NCBI GenBank assembly: GCA_945860605.1
Contig: CAMAQL010000012.1
Coordinates: 1-37,559 of the forward strand
DNA: 37,559 nucleotides
From: Chitinophaga pinensis
Lineage (GTDB): Bacteria > Bacteroidota > Bacteroidia > Chitinophagales > Chitinophagaceae
Reading direction: 5' to 3'
Shown here piece by piece: positions 15,187-23,348 of the stretch. Within the stretch, counting starts at the first letter, position 1, and the number at the start of each line of letters is the position of its first letter. A model generated the notes under the pieces. It was not told the origin of the DNA. It worked only from the letters and a program-made list of their open reading frames with translations, and did not search any database. The position numbers and the translations under genes were made by a program.

Positions 15187-17895
15187 TTATGCTCTACCAC
15201 TTGATTGAATCAACTGGAACCATTCTTGATTAAATTGTTCTTCCTTCAATAACTGTTCTAAACTAAGATGCATCCTATACCTCCAATAATGTTTTGGATT
15301 AGCAGGTATATTGATGCGTTCTTCATTTGGATCCGGTCTGCGTATGGATTCATCGATACCCATAAAATCTTGTAATTGGAAGATGGCCCACATGGCAGGG
15401 GAATATAAATGTTGTGATAAAATTGCTTTATTAATCCATCCATCACAATAGACAGGTGCGATACCTTGTTGCCCCATTTCATAATGATAAAATTGTTGGG
15501 TCTTTGCATGATCTTCTTCCCACCATCCCCTAATGGTACTTGTATCATGAGAAGAAGGTGTAACAACACTTAAATAAGGTGCATCATTCGGATGGAAGAA
15601 GGTTTTATGGTTTGCTTTTGGCATACGTTGTACCTCTAAACTTAACATCCCCAATTGATACATCACATCTGGCACACAGGATGGAACCAATCCTAGGTCC
15701 TCCCCACAGATCAACATATTTGTGGAGCGCTTTAACATTGGTAGTTTTTTCATTGCTTCTTTTTCCCAAGCAGCATCCTGACGCTTAAAGAAATAGTTAT
15801 GATATAATTCATACAATTTGTTCTGTGTGCTTTTATTTAAATGTTTAAACGAGCTCGTATGACCAATATTGAATCTAAAATGATATGCTTGTGGTTGATC
15901 CCCCTCAAGCAAAATAACATTCGAAATTAAATCGTATAATCCTTGTTTTATTTTAGAATTGAATGCTGTCTGTTCCTGTTGTTCAAAATGCGATTCCACT
16001 TCGCGTTGTGTTTTAAATGCTGGCAACAAAGCAAAATGTTCATCCCCTATTGATTCAAGAAAATTCGACTTGACATAATTATTATCATACCCAAATACTT
16101 GAAACAAAATAGTTTCATTGATATAAGGCATCGTGAATCGATAGTGATCGAAAGCAATCCCTTTTGTATTCAATTCATTGATACTAATTGGAATCGCAGG
16201 AACGAAATGTCCCAAGATCCCTTCTACAGCGTGCATTGGAATACTCCAAATTCTAAAGAAACCTAAAATATGATCAATCCTGAATGCATCAAAATAGTAT
16301 TTCATTTGATCAAACCTAGACTTCCACCAAGCAAAACCATCTGCAGCCATCTGGTCCCAATTGTAAGTAGGGAAACCCCAGTTTTGACCAGACATAGCAA
16401 AATCATCTGGTGGCGCGCCAGCTTGCTTATCCATATGAAATAAATGAGGATGCTGCCATGCATCTGCACCAAAGCGATAAACCCCAATTGGTATATCTCC
16501 TTTTAATACCACACCCCGTGCATGCGCATAATCAGTAGCTGCTTTTAATTGAAGGTGTAAATGATATTGTACAAAATAAAAGAAAGCGATTTCGGAATAG
16601 GTATTGGATTTATGATCTGCCAATTGGTCAATTTCTGCTGCATTAAATTTTGCATGATTTGGCCAAGCATTAAAATCTATAGACCCATGCAAATCCCTTA
16701 AATAAGAAAATGCACTATAAGGCACCAACCAAGTTTGATTGTCCTTAAAAAATTGTTTAAATGCAGGAGTTGCTAAATCTCTTTTGCCATTGATGGCATA
16801 CACCGCTTTTAATGCCTTCCACTTTGTAGCTAGCACTGCTTCGTAATCTACTACTGTCAAGTTGTTCAATGCTATTTGTTGATCGACTGCGTCTTGAATT
16901 AAATGCATTTGATTGGCATCTACCAATTCAGATAAACGAATATACATTGGATGTAATGCAAAAGCAGAAATGGCAGCATAGGGATAAGAATCCATCCAAG
17001 AATGTGTTGCCGTAGTATCATTGATTGGCAATAACTGAATTAGTTTTAATCCAATCTTTTTAGCCCAATCTGCTAAAAGTTTAATGTCACTAAATTCACC
17101 TACACCCATACTTTGGTTGGATCTTAATGAAAAAACAGGAATTGCGACCCCTGCTCCTTTCCATTGTGTCTGTCCTACATGTGCAAATCCATCTTGCACC
17201 AATACTAATTTATTTTTATCAACTGGTTCATACAACACTCTATTGTTGCCAGACTCAAATGAAATAAATTTCTTTTGCACAGTATCATATATACCATACT
17301 TGTACACCAATGGAAAATCGCATTCAATTAAATCCAAATCAATTTCAAAATAGGGTTGATCCTTTATTCTATGCAAAGGCAATGCCTTGGCTGCATTCCA
17401 TCCACCTATTTCCTTAGACTCACCAAGGATACAAATTGTTTGATCTGGTTTAAGTAAAGGTGCTTTAACTCTAAATAGATGGGTCGCATTTTTACTAGGA
17501 ATGATTGGATCTACTGCAGTATCCGAACATTGTAATAAAACATTTGCAAAAGGTGCTGTATAAAATGCATTGTCAATATATCCAGTGAAATTCCATGTAT
17601 CAATTAAAACCAATTCTTTTGTTGCTAATTGATTGGACATGATGGATTTATCTGAACCCCAATCAAAAGTTCTGGTGCCATCTTCGTTTTGAATAAAGTA
17701 ACTATATTGAATGACGCCCTCCTTAAATAATCCCTTTGTTGCTAAATGTAATACCCAATAATCCTCATTTAAATACACCATTGGAATAGCTTGTTCAATG
17801 TTGCCATTGCCCAATAATGGATGGTTGCCCGTAATAAAAATGGCTTGACCAAAATTGGTCTTATACTTTAAATGAAAATTCAATTTCTCAATCAT
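15187..17895 (-). CDS. malQ: 4-alpha-glucanotransferase with two N-terminal CBM20 domains (DPE2-like)
   Basis: GH77 amylomaltase of 902 residues that moves maltosyl/glucosyl units between alpha-1,4-glucans and uses maltose. Two starch-binding modules precede the catalytic domain: about 3-100 (KYKTNFGQAIFITGNHPLLG) and about 122-225 (APLLKPDQTICILGESKEIGGWN). The GH77 domain has the nucleophile Asp in FRIDHILGFFRIW near 540, the acid/base Glu in GEDLGLVP near 731, and the third acid in SSHDTSTIRGWW near 780. This domain order is that of plant DPE2 and its bacterial relatives, well beyond the roughly 500-700 residues of plain MalQ. The ATG at 17895 is preferred over the upstream TTG at 17901. 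It is divergent from rnhA and likely heads the malQ - epimerase - trmH run. Confidence 0.93.
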   Translation of the reverse strand: MIEKLNFHLKYKTNFGQAIFITGNHPLLGNGNIEQAIPMVYLNEDYWVLHLATKGLFKEGVIQYSYFIQNEDGTRTFDWGSDKSIMSNQLATKELVLIDTWNFTGYIDNAFYTAPFANVLLQCSDTAVDPIIPSKNATHLFRVKAPLLKPDQTICILGESKEIGGWNAAKALPLHRIKDQPYFEIDLDLIECDFPLVYKYGIYDTVQKKFISFESGNNRVLYEPVDKNKLVLVQDGFAHVGQTQWKGAGVAIPVFSLRSNQSMGVGEFSDIKLLADWAKKIGLKLIQLLPINDTTATHSWMDSYPYAAISAFALHPMYIRLSELVDANQMHLIQDAVDQQIALNNLTVVDYEAVLATKWKALKAVYAINGKRDLATPAFKQFFKDNQTWLVPYSAFSYLRDLHGSIDFNAWPNHAKFNAAEIDQLADHKSNTYSEIAFFYFVQYHLHLQLKAATDYAHARGVVLKGDIPIGVYRFGADAWQHPHLFHMDKQAGAPPDDFAMSGQNWGFPTYNWDQMAADGFAWWKSRFDQMKYYFDAFRIDHILGFFRIWSIPMHAVEGILGHFVPAIPISINELNTKGIAFDHYRFTMPYINETILFQVFGYDNNYVKSNFLESIGDEHFALLPAFKTQREVESHFEQQEQTAFNSKIKQGLYDLISNVILLEGDQPQAYHFRFNIGHTSSFKHLNKSTQNKLYELYHNYFFKRQDAAWEKEAMKKLPMLKRSTNMLICGEDLGLVPSCVPDVMYQLGMLSLEVQRMPKANHKTFFHPNDAPYLSVVTPSSHDTSTIRGWWEEDHAKTQQFYHYEMGQQGIAPVYCDGWINKAILSQHLYSPAMWAIFQLQDFMGIDESIRRPDPNEERINIPANPKHYWRYRMHLSLEQLLKEEQFNQEWFQLIQSSGRA

Positions 17896-17997
17896 ATACA
17901 ATCATTTTCGAATATCATTAAAGGTAATTACAAATTCAATGAAATAGCCTTTAGTAACCAAATTATTGTATCTTGCTTGAGACCAAGAAATGGATCA

Positions 17998-18471
17998 ATG
18001 GACAAAATAATTATCTACACAGACGGCTCGGCAAGAGGTAATCCAGGACCAGGTGGTTTTGGCGCTATTTTGATCTGGGGTGAGAAAGTCAAAGAGATTG
18101 CAGAGGCTTATAGACATACTACCAATAATCGAATGGAACTATTGGCAGTGATTAAGGCAATTTCGATTTTAAAGACAAAGCAATTACCCATTCTTGTATA
18201 TACCGATAGTAAATATGTAGTTGAATCTGTAGAGAAAAAATGGTTGGACAACTGGATTAAAACAGACTTTAAAGGAGGCAAGAAAAATAAAGACCTGTGG
18301 CTAGCTTTCTATGAACTTTCAAAAGTATATAAAGTAAAATTTCACTGGGTAAAAGGCCATGCAGACAACCCCTATAACAATCGATGTGACGAACTTGCCA
18401 CGATGGCAGCAGATACAGGTCCTTGGGAAGTGGATGCGTTTTATGAAGCGATTGACCCTAAAAAAAGTTAG
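17998..18471 (+). CDS. rnhA: Ribonuclease HI
   Basis: 157-residue nuclease that cuts the RNA strand of RNA-DNA hybrids. The catalytic set is complete: D9 (IYTDGSARGNPGPGG), E47 (NNRMELLA), D70 (VYTDSKYV), H121 (VKGHADNPYNN) and D131 (RCDELA). The basic handle region (KKWLDNWIKTDFKGGKKNKD) is present, as in the E. coli enzyme. The ATG at 17998 gives the standard N-terminus; the frame is open upstream to 17872 but that part is antisense to malQ. Its last 4 nt overlap the stop of the convergent DUF6580 gene. Confidence 0.96.
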   Translation: MDKIIIYTDGSARGNPGPGGFGAILIWGEKVKEIAEAYRHTTNNRMELLAVIKAISILKTKQLPILVYTDSKYVVESVEKKWLDNWIKTDFKGGKKNKDLWLAFYELSKVYKVKFHWVKGHADNPYNNRCDELATMAADTGPWEVDAFYEAIDPKKS

Positions 18472-19034
18472 CTTCTAACTTTAATGGCTTTTAGTGTTGG
18501 TTGAATTAATTTAAAACCACCAAACATCACTGCTCCAAATACAAATGTACCAGCAACGCTGTATCCGTAAAATGGTAAACCATCTATCATCGTTTGTATT
18601 AAACCTGCAGAAGTCAATGGACGTTGGTAGCCACCAAAGCTTGCCCATACCATAAAATTAGAAACAAGAAAATATGCAGTGGGTGCAGCAATAAAATTAC
18701 CTACAAATTTGCCAACTCGGTTGGTTTGTAAACCAAAACCAAATATGGCTAAAGCAGCAATTAACAAATAATTTTGCCATTGTCCATCATAAAATCCTTG
18801 AATTGGACTTAAGTGATTTACATACAATAATTGATACATTAAATCAGACAAGAACATAGAAACGAGTGGCAATAAAAAAGCAAAATGTTTATTTTTTACA
18901 AACAATGAACCACTGAATAAAGCAATTGCTATTTGAGGTGCAAAACCAAATGGTCTACCTGGTAATACTCTATACAATGCACTTGTTACAATCATTATAA
19001 TTAAGGCAATCACTATTTCTTTGTTCAGTTTCAT
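18468..19034 (-). CDS. DUF6580 family membrane protein
   Basis: 188 residues with about five hydrophobic segments (near 8-24, 33-50, 52-70, 87-101, 114-132, 153-175). The motif YRVLPGRPFGFAPQIAIALFSGSLF near 21-45, followed by LPLVSMFLSDLMYQ, is the DUF6580 signature. The overall look is like an S component of ECF-type vitamin transporters (compact, glycine-rich, 5-6 helices), but no ECF ATPase or T component is nearby and no ligand can be named. A good -7 element sits 32 nt upstream. It is convergent with rnhA and overlaps it by 4 nt. Confidence 0.75.
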   Translation of the reverse strand: MKLNKEIVIALIIMIVTSALYRVLPGRPFGFAPQIAIALFSGSLFVKNKHFAFLLPLVSMFLSDLMYQLLYVNHLSPIQGFYDGQWQNYLLIAALAIFGFGLQTNRVGKFVGNFIAAPTAYFLVSNFMVWASFGGYQRPLTSAGLIQTMIDGLPFYGYSVAGTFVFGAVMFGGFKLIQPTLKAIKVRS

Positions 19035-19065
19035 CAGTTGCTATTTAAAATATTATTTATAAAAA

Positions 19066-19073
19066 CAAATATA
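19066..19073 (-). promoter_or_regulatory. Putative -7 element of the DUF6580 gene
   Basis: Minus-strand TATATTTG, full match to TAnnTTTG, about 30 nt before the start codon at 19034. No clear TTTG at -33. Confidence 0.4.
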
Positions 19074-19127
19074 CATAAATGGTTAGTTTTAAGAAGGATT
19101 GATTTTCCTCAAATGTGTATAATTCGC

Positions 19128-20324
19128 TTAAGGCACAAAAGATTTGAAAATTACAGCCGTTTCAGACCCAGATTGTTGGATTTGATAGGACGCTCCAGCC
19201 CTGACTCCAGCCAATTCCCCTGGTTTTAAATCAATTCCATTAATATTAGCAGCACCTTGCAGCACTAAAAAAATTTCAAAGGAATTGGTCTCGTTTGTGT
19301 AAGATTCCCCCACTGTTAACGCTATTTTTGTTAAACCAAAATCGGGTACTGGACATGGAAATTGAACCTCATTGGATGCTTTATCATCCCCTTTTAAAAT
19401 ACTAGGATAGGTAGGTTCAAATTGAATATGTTGAAGTAACTCCTCAATATCAATATGCTTAGGCGTTAATCCACCTCTTAAAACATTGTCACTATTGGCC
19501 ATCAATTCAATATTCTGTCCTTCTAAATAAGCGTGTAAGAGCCCTGCACCCTGAAACACCCCATGGTATTTTGGCACATTGACAATATTTAAAATGTAGA
19601 TGGACAAAATCCCTTTATCTATATTTGAAGCAGGCACTACACCACCATAATATCGACTGGCCCACCAATGTGGATGTGCTTTATCAACTTTTCCTGCAGC
19701 CACTTCCTCCACAGCCAAAGCCAATAGTGGTTTTAAAATAGCATCTGCAGTTACATGATCAAGGCGCATAAAGTGGCTGTACAAACCAGCATAATCATCC
19801 ATGCCAAAAATGGGCAATAGATTATGTAATGGCGCGAGACTTGTTAACCTTTCTTTTAGTGCCATTGCTGGCATGAAACCGTGTAATAACCAAAAATCAC
19901 TCAAGGCTACCATGACTTCTGGTTTATGATTCTGGTCTTTATAATTTCTATGAGGCGCATCAATAGGTAGACCCGCAATTTGCTCTTTTTTAAACCCTTT
20001 CTCAGCATTTTCCTTTGAAGGATGCACTTGAATGCTCAGCATTTTTTCAACATCAAGCATTTTAAATAAATATGGCAAGCTCCCAAATCTATCAGTCGTC
20101 TTTGCGCCTAAAAATTGAATTGTATTTTCTGCAATCATTTGATCTAATGCCATAGTTCCCTCAGCTGTTTCCACCATAGCAGGAGCGGATGGATGCGCAC
20201 CCATCCAATATTCTGCATATGGCTTACTAGTAGCATTGTCTATATGCATCAATTGAGGAATGAATGACTTACCACCCCACTCATAATGCCTATGAATCCC
20301 ATGTAATTTATACGCTGTGTTCAT
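19128..20324 (-). CDS. manA: Mannose-6-phosphate isomerase, class I
   Basis: Zinc enzyme of 398 residues that interconverts mannose-6-phosphate and fructose-6-phosphate, feeding GDP-mannose synthesis or mannose use. The type I signature is clear: AEYWMGAHPSAPA at 37-49, the zinc ligands Q99 and H101 (LSIQVHPSKENA) and E136 (NHKPEVMVAL), and the later histidine in GAGLLHAYLEGQNIELMANSDN. The C-terminal cupin-like domain is complete. It stands alone between DUF6580 and the divergent yraN; no other mannose gene is adjacent. Its start is 64 nt from yraN. Confidence 0.95.
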   Translation of the reverse strand: MNTAYKLHGIHRHYEWGGKSFIPQLMHIDNATSKPYAEYWMGAHPSAPAMVETAEGTMALDQMIAENTIQFLGAKTTDRFGSLPYLFKMLDVEKMLSIQVHPSKENAEKGFKKEQIAGLPIDAPHRNYKDQNHKPEVMVALSDFWLLHGFMPAMALKERLTSLAPLHNLLPIFGMDDYAGLYSHFMRLDHVTADAILKPLLALAVEEVAAGKVDKAHPHWWASRYYGGVVPASNIDKGILSIYILNIVNVPKYHGVFQGAGLLHAYLEGQNIELMANSDNVLRGGLTPKHIDIEELLQHIQFEPTYPSILKGDDKASNEVQFPCPVPDFGLTKIALTVGESYTNETNSFEIFLVLQGAANINGIDLKPGELAGVRAGASYQIQQSGSETAVIFKSFVP

Positions 20325-20388
20325 TTACTTCTTTTAACTATTTTCCTGGTTACGCTATATAACCTAAATCTACTTAAATCCATTTACG

Positions 20389-20748
20389 ATGAGTCACCAC
20401 AACAAAGATACTGGGTTTTTAGGCGAAAATAAAGCCGAAGCATACCTTATCAGCATGGGTTTTTCTATCCTTTTTAGAAATTGGCGCTACAAGCATTTAG
20501 AAATTGACATCCTTGCAAGCAAAGGCAACTGCCTACATATCATAGAGGTGAAAACAAGAAGGACAAAGACCTATGGTTTTCCAGAGCAACATATTGATGC
20601 TCAAAAAATGCAACACTTAAAAAATGCGGCAGCCATCTTTCAATACCAATACCCTGTTTGGCAAATGCTTCAATTTGATGTGATTGCAATACAGTTATTC
20701 GCTGAGGATAAATGGGATTTATTTTTTATCGAAGACGTTTATTTCTAA
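20389..20748 (+). CDS. yraN: YraN/UPF0102 family protein (nuclease-fold)
   Basis: 119 residues. It carries the conserved pattern of UPF0102 proteins, which have a PD-(D/E)xK nuclease-like fold: GENKAEAYLISMGFSIL (Glu in the first helix), then RNWRYKHLEIDILA (Asp) and HIIEVKTRR (E-x-K). All presumed catalytic residues are present. The cellular role is not established; relatives are often encoded near rnhB or DNA-processing genes. Here its neighbours are manA (divergent) and a YkgJ-like gene (convergent, 25 nt apart). Confidence 0.88.
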   Translation: MSHHNKDTGFLGENKAEAYLISMGFSILFRNWRYKHLEIDILASKGNCLHIIEVKTRRTKTYGFPEQHIDAQKMQHLKNAAAIFQYQYPVWQMLQFDVIAIQLFAEDKWDLFFIEDVYF

Positions 20749-20773
20749 ACAAGCATCGATTTATTCCAGCTAT

Positions 20774-21271
20774 TTACACCATTGAAGCCTTCATTTTTTC
20801 TACTAATTTATAGGTCGCTGGACAATATTCCACATTCTGTTTGTGCACATGAATGTATTCAACAAATTTCTTTTTTGTTAAATGCGGAAACCCTGCGCAG
20901 TCAGCCGGTCTTACCTCATAGATAGAACACATATTTGAACTTAAATTCAAGAACTGACAAGGTTTTGAGACATTCACCCAATCCTTGTCTTTTTTATCGT
21001 ATTCCAACCAGGTCGATTTAAATTCTGCAGGTTTCATTTCCAAATAGGCAGCAATTCTTTTGACGTCTTTTGTAGTGAAAGTTGGGCTCATTGATTTACA
21101 ACAATTCGCACAAGACAAACAATCCACTTCGGCCCATACTTCCGTACTTAAATTTGCTACGGTATGATCAAGTTTTTTAGGCGTTTTCTTTTCTATCTTT
21201 GTTAAGAAGGATCTCAATTGTTTTGCATTAAGTTTAACTTTCTGCTTAAATGACCTTAAATTTACTTGCAT
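20774..21271 (-). CDS. YkgJ family cysteine cluster protein
   Basis: 165 residues from the ATG at 21271 (MQVNLRSFKQK); the frame is open to 21316 but the upstream part looks like leader. Cysteines follow the YkgJ/UPF0153 pattern: C51, C54, C57 and C58 (CLSCANCC), then CQFLN, MCSIYEVRPADCAGFPHL and a final YCPATY. These form a probable metal or Fe-S site of the CxCF/flagellin lysine-methylase-like family. The reaction in most bacteria is unknown. It is divergent from xerD with 76 nt between starts, and stands alone. Confidence 0.85.
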   Translation of the reverse strand: MQVNLRSFKQKVKLNAKQLRSFLTKIEKKTPKKLDHTVANLSTEVWAEVDCLSCANCCKSMSPTFTTKDVKRIAAYLEMKPAEFKSTWLEYDKKDKDWVNVSKPCQFLNLSSNMCSIYEVRPADCAGFPHLTKKKFVEYIHVHKQNVEYCPATYKLVEKMKASMV

Positions 21272-21347
21272 AGGGATATAAATCAGACACGAATTAAACC
21301 CTTTCTCAATTAACAATCAAATCTTTTCCTAAACTAGTTCTAAGCAT

Positions 21348-22271
21348 ATGCAATGGGAAATCTATAAAAAAGGATTTAAAGCTTTCTTACAATTAGAAAA
21401 ATCATTGAGTGGCCATTCGGTGGATGCTTATTTAAGAGACATTGATAAACTAGCCAGCTTCTTAGAAAATTTCAATGAAATACATACACCTGGAGATATC
21501 CAATTGACCCATTTACAAAGTTTCATTCAAAGTATTGGTGAAATGGGCATGGCAGCAACCTCTCAGGCTAGAATTATATCAGGTGTTAAATCTTTTTTTA
21601 AATATTGCCTCATTGAACAGATTTGTACGATTAATCCTACGACGCTGTTACCAAGTCCAAAGACGAGCAGAAAACTACCTGACGTCTTGAGTTTTGAAGA
21701 GATTGAACAAATGATTGGAGAGATTGACCTTAGTAAGCCAGAAGGTGGTAGAAATAAAGCAATACTAGAAGTCATGTATAGTTCTGGATTAAGAGTCACA
21801 GAAGCAATACAGTTAAAAATTTCTTGTTTGTATTTAGATGTTGGTTTTATCAGGGTGATTGGCAAGGGTGATAAAGAAAGACTGGTGCCAATAGGTACCG
21901 ATGCCATAAAGTTTATCAAGTTATATAGAGACACCATTAGAGTGCATCAAACCCCAGCCAAAAACTGTGAAGACATCCTGTTTTTAAACAACCGAGGTAA
22001 AGGACTTAGCAGGGTCATGATATTTTACATCATCAAAGACCTTATCCTCAAAACGGGTATCAAGAAATCCATCTCTCCGCATAGCCTACGTCATAGCTTT
22101 GCCACACATTTAGTAGAGGGAGGTGCTGACCTAAGGGCAGTTCAAGAAATGCTAGGTCATGAAAGCATCACCACCACCGAAATTTATACACATATCAATA
22201 GAGATTTCCTTAGAGATACCCTAGACCGTTTCCATCCTGCCTTTCAAAAAAATAACCTTAAAAACGGTTAA
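21348..22271 (+). CDS. xerD: Tyrosine recombinase XerD/XerC type
   Basis: 307-residue site-specific recombinase. The N-terminal SAM-like core-binding domain spans about 3-95. The catalytic domain has all active residues: R149 (SSGLRVTEAI), K173 (GKGDKERLVP), H245 and R248 (HSLRHSFATHL), H271 (LGHESITTTE) and the nucleophile Y280 (IYTH). Length and motif spacing match chromosomal XerD, which resolves chromosome dimers at dif with a partner. No integration cargo, direct attachment repeats or phage genes are near, so a mobile integrase is less likely. No dif-like 28-mer was recognised in the window. Confidence 0.93.
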   Translation: MQWEIYKKGFKAFLQLEKSLSGHSVDAYLRDIDKLASFLENFNEIHTPGDIQLTHLQSFIQSIGEMGMAATSQARIISGVKSFFKYCLIEQICTINPTTLLPSPKTSRKLPDVLSFEEIEQMIGEIDLSKPEGGRNKAILEVMYSSGLRVTEAIQLKISCLYLDVGFIRVIGKGDKERLVPIGTDAIKFIKLYRDTIRVHQTPAKNCEDILFLNNRGKGLSRVMIFYIIKDLILKTGIKKSISPHSLRHSFATHLVEGGADLRAVQEMLGHESITTTEIYTHINRDFLRDTLDRFHPAFQKNNLKNG

Positions 22272-22306
22272 AATAAAGTAGGTTTGTTGTTCAAAAATAA
22301 AGAAAT

Positions 22307-23149
22307 ATGAAAAAGATACTTTTTGTTATTGGAAGCTTTTTAAGCTTAACCGCAATGGCTCAAGTGAAGATGCCTGCTCCTAGCCCGGCTCAAACTTTAA
22401 CCCAAGAATTTGGATTAGGTAAAATTGAAATCGTATACTCAAGACCTAGCTTAAAAGGTCGTTCGGTTTTTGGTGCAGGTAGTTTATTAGCACCTATTGG
22501 TGATGTTTGGAGAACGGGCGCAAATGGTGCCACAAAATTGACATTTTCTGACCCTGTGACTATTGGAGGTAAAACCCTTCCAGCAGGTTCTTATGGCTTA
22601 TTCACTATCCCAGGTGCTACTGAATGGACTATTATTATCAACACCAATTCTAAAGGTTGGGGAAGTTTTGAGTATAAAGAAGCAGAAGATCTTGTGCGCC
22701 TTAAAGTTGCTCCAGAAACAACTGGAAGTACCACTGAAACATTCTCTATCGGTATTGAAGCAATCACTGCTCAAACTGCAATTATTTATTTGAAATGGGG
22801 TAAGACTAAAGTGAATATTCCTATTAGCACAGACATTCGACCAACAGTTCGTGCGCAAATTGAAGCTGCTTCTGCTGCTGCAACTGTAAATCCTAATTTA
22901 TATCAATCTGCTGCAACATTTTATCTTGAATTAGACAATGATTATAATAAGGCCTTGGTATTTGCTGATAAAGCAATTGCTGCAAATGCAAAAGCATATT
23001 GGTTACATTTATTGAAAGCAAGAATTCATGTTGCCTTAAAAGATAAAAAAGGTGCTAAAGCTAGTGCTGAAACTTGTAAGCAAATGGCGACTGAAGCAAA
23101 AAATATGGACTATGTAAGATCGGCGGATGAGATCTTGAAATCTTTATAA
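22307..23149 (+). CDS. Secreted DUF2911 domain protein
   Basis: 280 residues. The N-terminal signal peptide (MKKILFVIGSFLSLTAMA, probable cleavage before Q19) indicates export to the periplasm. DUF2911 spans about 30-170 with the typical GKIEIVYSRPSLKGRSVFG, then VWRTGANGATKLTFSDPVTI and LPAGSYGLFTIPG. The C-terminal 90 residues are helical and TPR-like (NPNLYQSAATFYLELDNDYNKALVFADKAIA). The family is common and poorly studied in Bacteroidota. A strong terminator follows 16 nt after the stop, so it is probably a single-gene unit. Confidence 0.88.
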   Translation: MKKILFVIGSFLSLTAMAQVKMPAPSPAQTLTQEFGLGKIEIVYSRPSLKGRSVFGAGSLLAPIGDVWRTGANGATKLTFSDPVTIGGKTLPAGSYGLFTIPGATEWTIIINTNSKGWGSFEYKEAEDLVRLKVAPETTGSTTETFSIGIEAITAQTAIIYLKWGKTKVNIPISTDIRPTVRAQIEAASAAATVNPNLYQSAATFYLELDNDYNKALVFADKAIAANAKAYWLHLLKARIHVALKDKKGAKASAETCKQMATEAKNMDYVRSADEILKSL

Positions 23150-23165
23150 TAATCTAGTATTATTC

Positions 23166-23198
23166 AAAAAGCCCTTCCGATATTCGGGAGGGCTTTTT
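23166..23198. terminator. Bidirectional Rho-independent terminator
   Basis: 15-bp stem AAAAAGCCCTTCCGA / TCGGGAGGGCTTTTT (one G-T pair) with loop TAT, T-runs on both strands. It ends the DUF2911 gene on the plus strand and tRNA-Leu(GAG) on the minus strand. Confidence 0.92.
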
Positions 23199-23201
23199 TT
23201 G

Positions 23202-23287
23202 TGCGGAAGAGGAGATTCGAACTCCCACGCCCGGGTATGGGCGCTACCACCTCAAGGTAGTGCGTCTACCAATTTCGCCACCTCCGC
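23202..23287 (-). tRNA. tRNA-Leu (anticodon GAG)
   Basis: Class II tRNA of 86 nt on the minus strand. The acceptor stem GCGGAGG pairs with CTTCCGC (one G-T pair), with discriminator A. The anticodon arm is CTACC-TTGAGGT-GGTAG, anticodon GAG. There is a long GC-rich variable arm (GCGCCCATACCCGGGC), and the T arm GGGAGTTCGAATCTCC is normal. CCA is not encoded. Confidence 0.97.
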
Positions 23288-23296
23288 CTTGGAGTT

Positions 23297-23304
23297 CAAA
23301 ATTA
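23297..23304 (-). promoter_or_regulatory. Putative -7 element of tRNA-Leu(GAG)
   Basis: Minus-strand TAATTTTG, full match to TAnnTTTG, 9 nt before the mature tRNA 5' end. No TTTG at the expected -33 distance. Confidence 0.4.
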
Positions 23305-23348
23305 CAGAAATTTAATGAGGCTGTTATATTTTTTTGCATCTTTGTACC

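Noticed and set aside
21348-22271. Integrase of a tRNA-linked mobile element
   Set aside because: All features fit chromosomal XerD; no cargo genes, no duplicated tRNA end and no attachment repeats were seen near tRNA-Leu(GAG).
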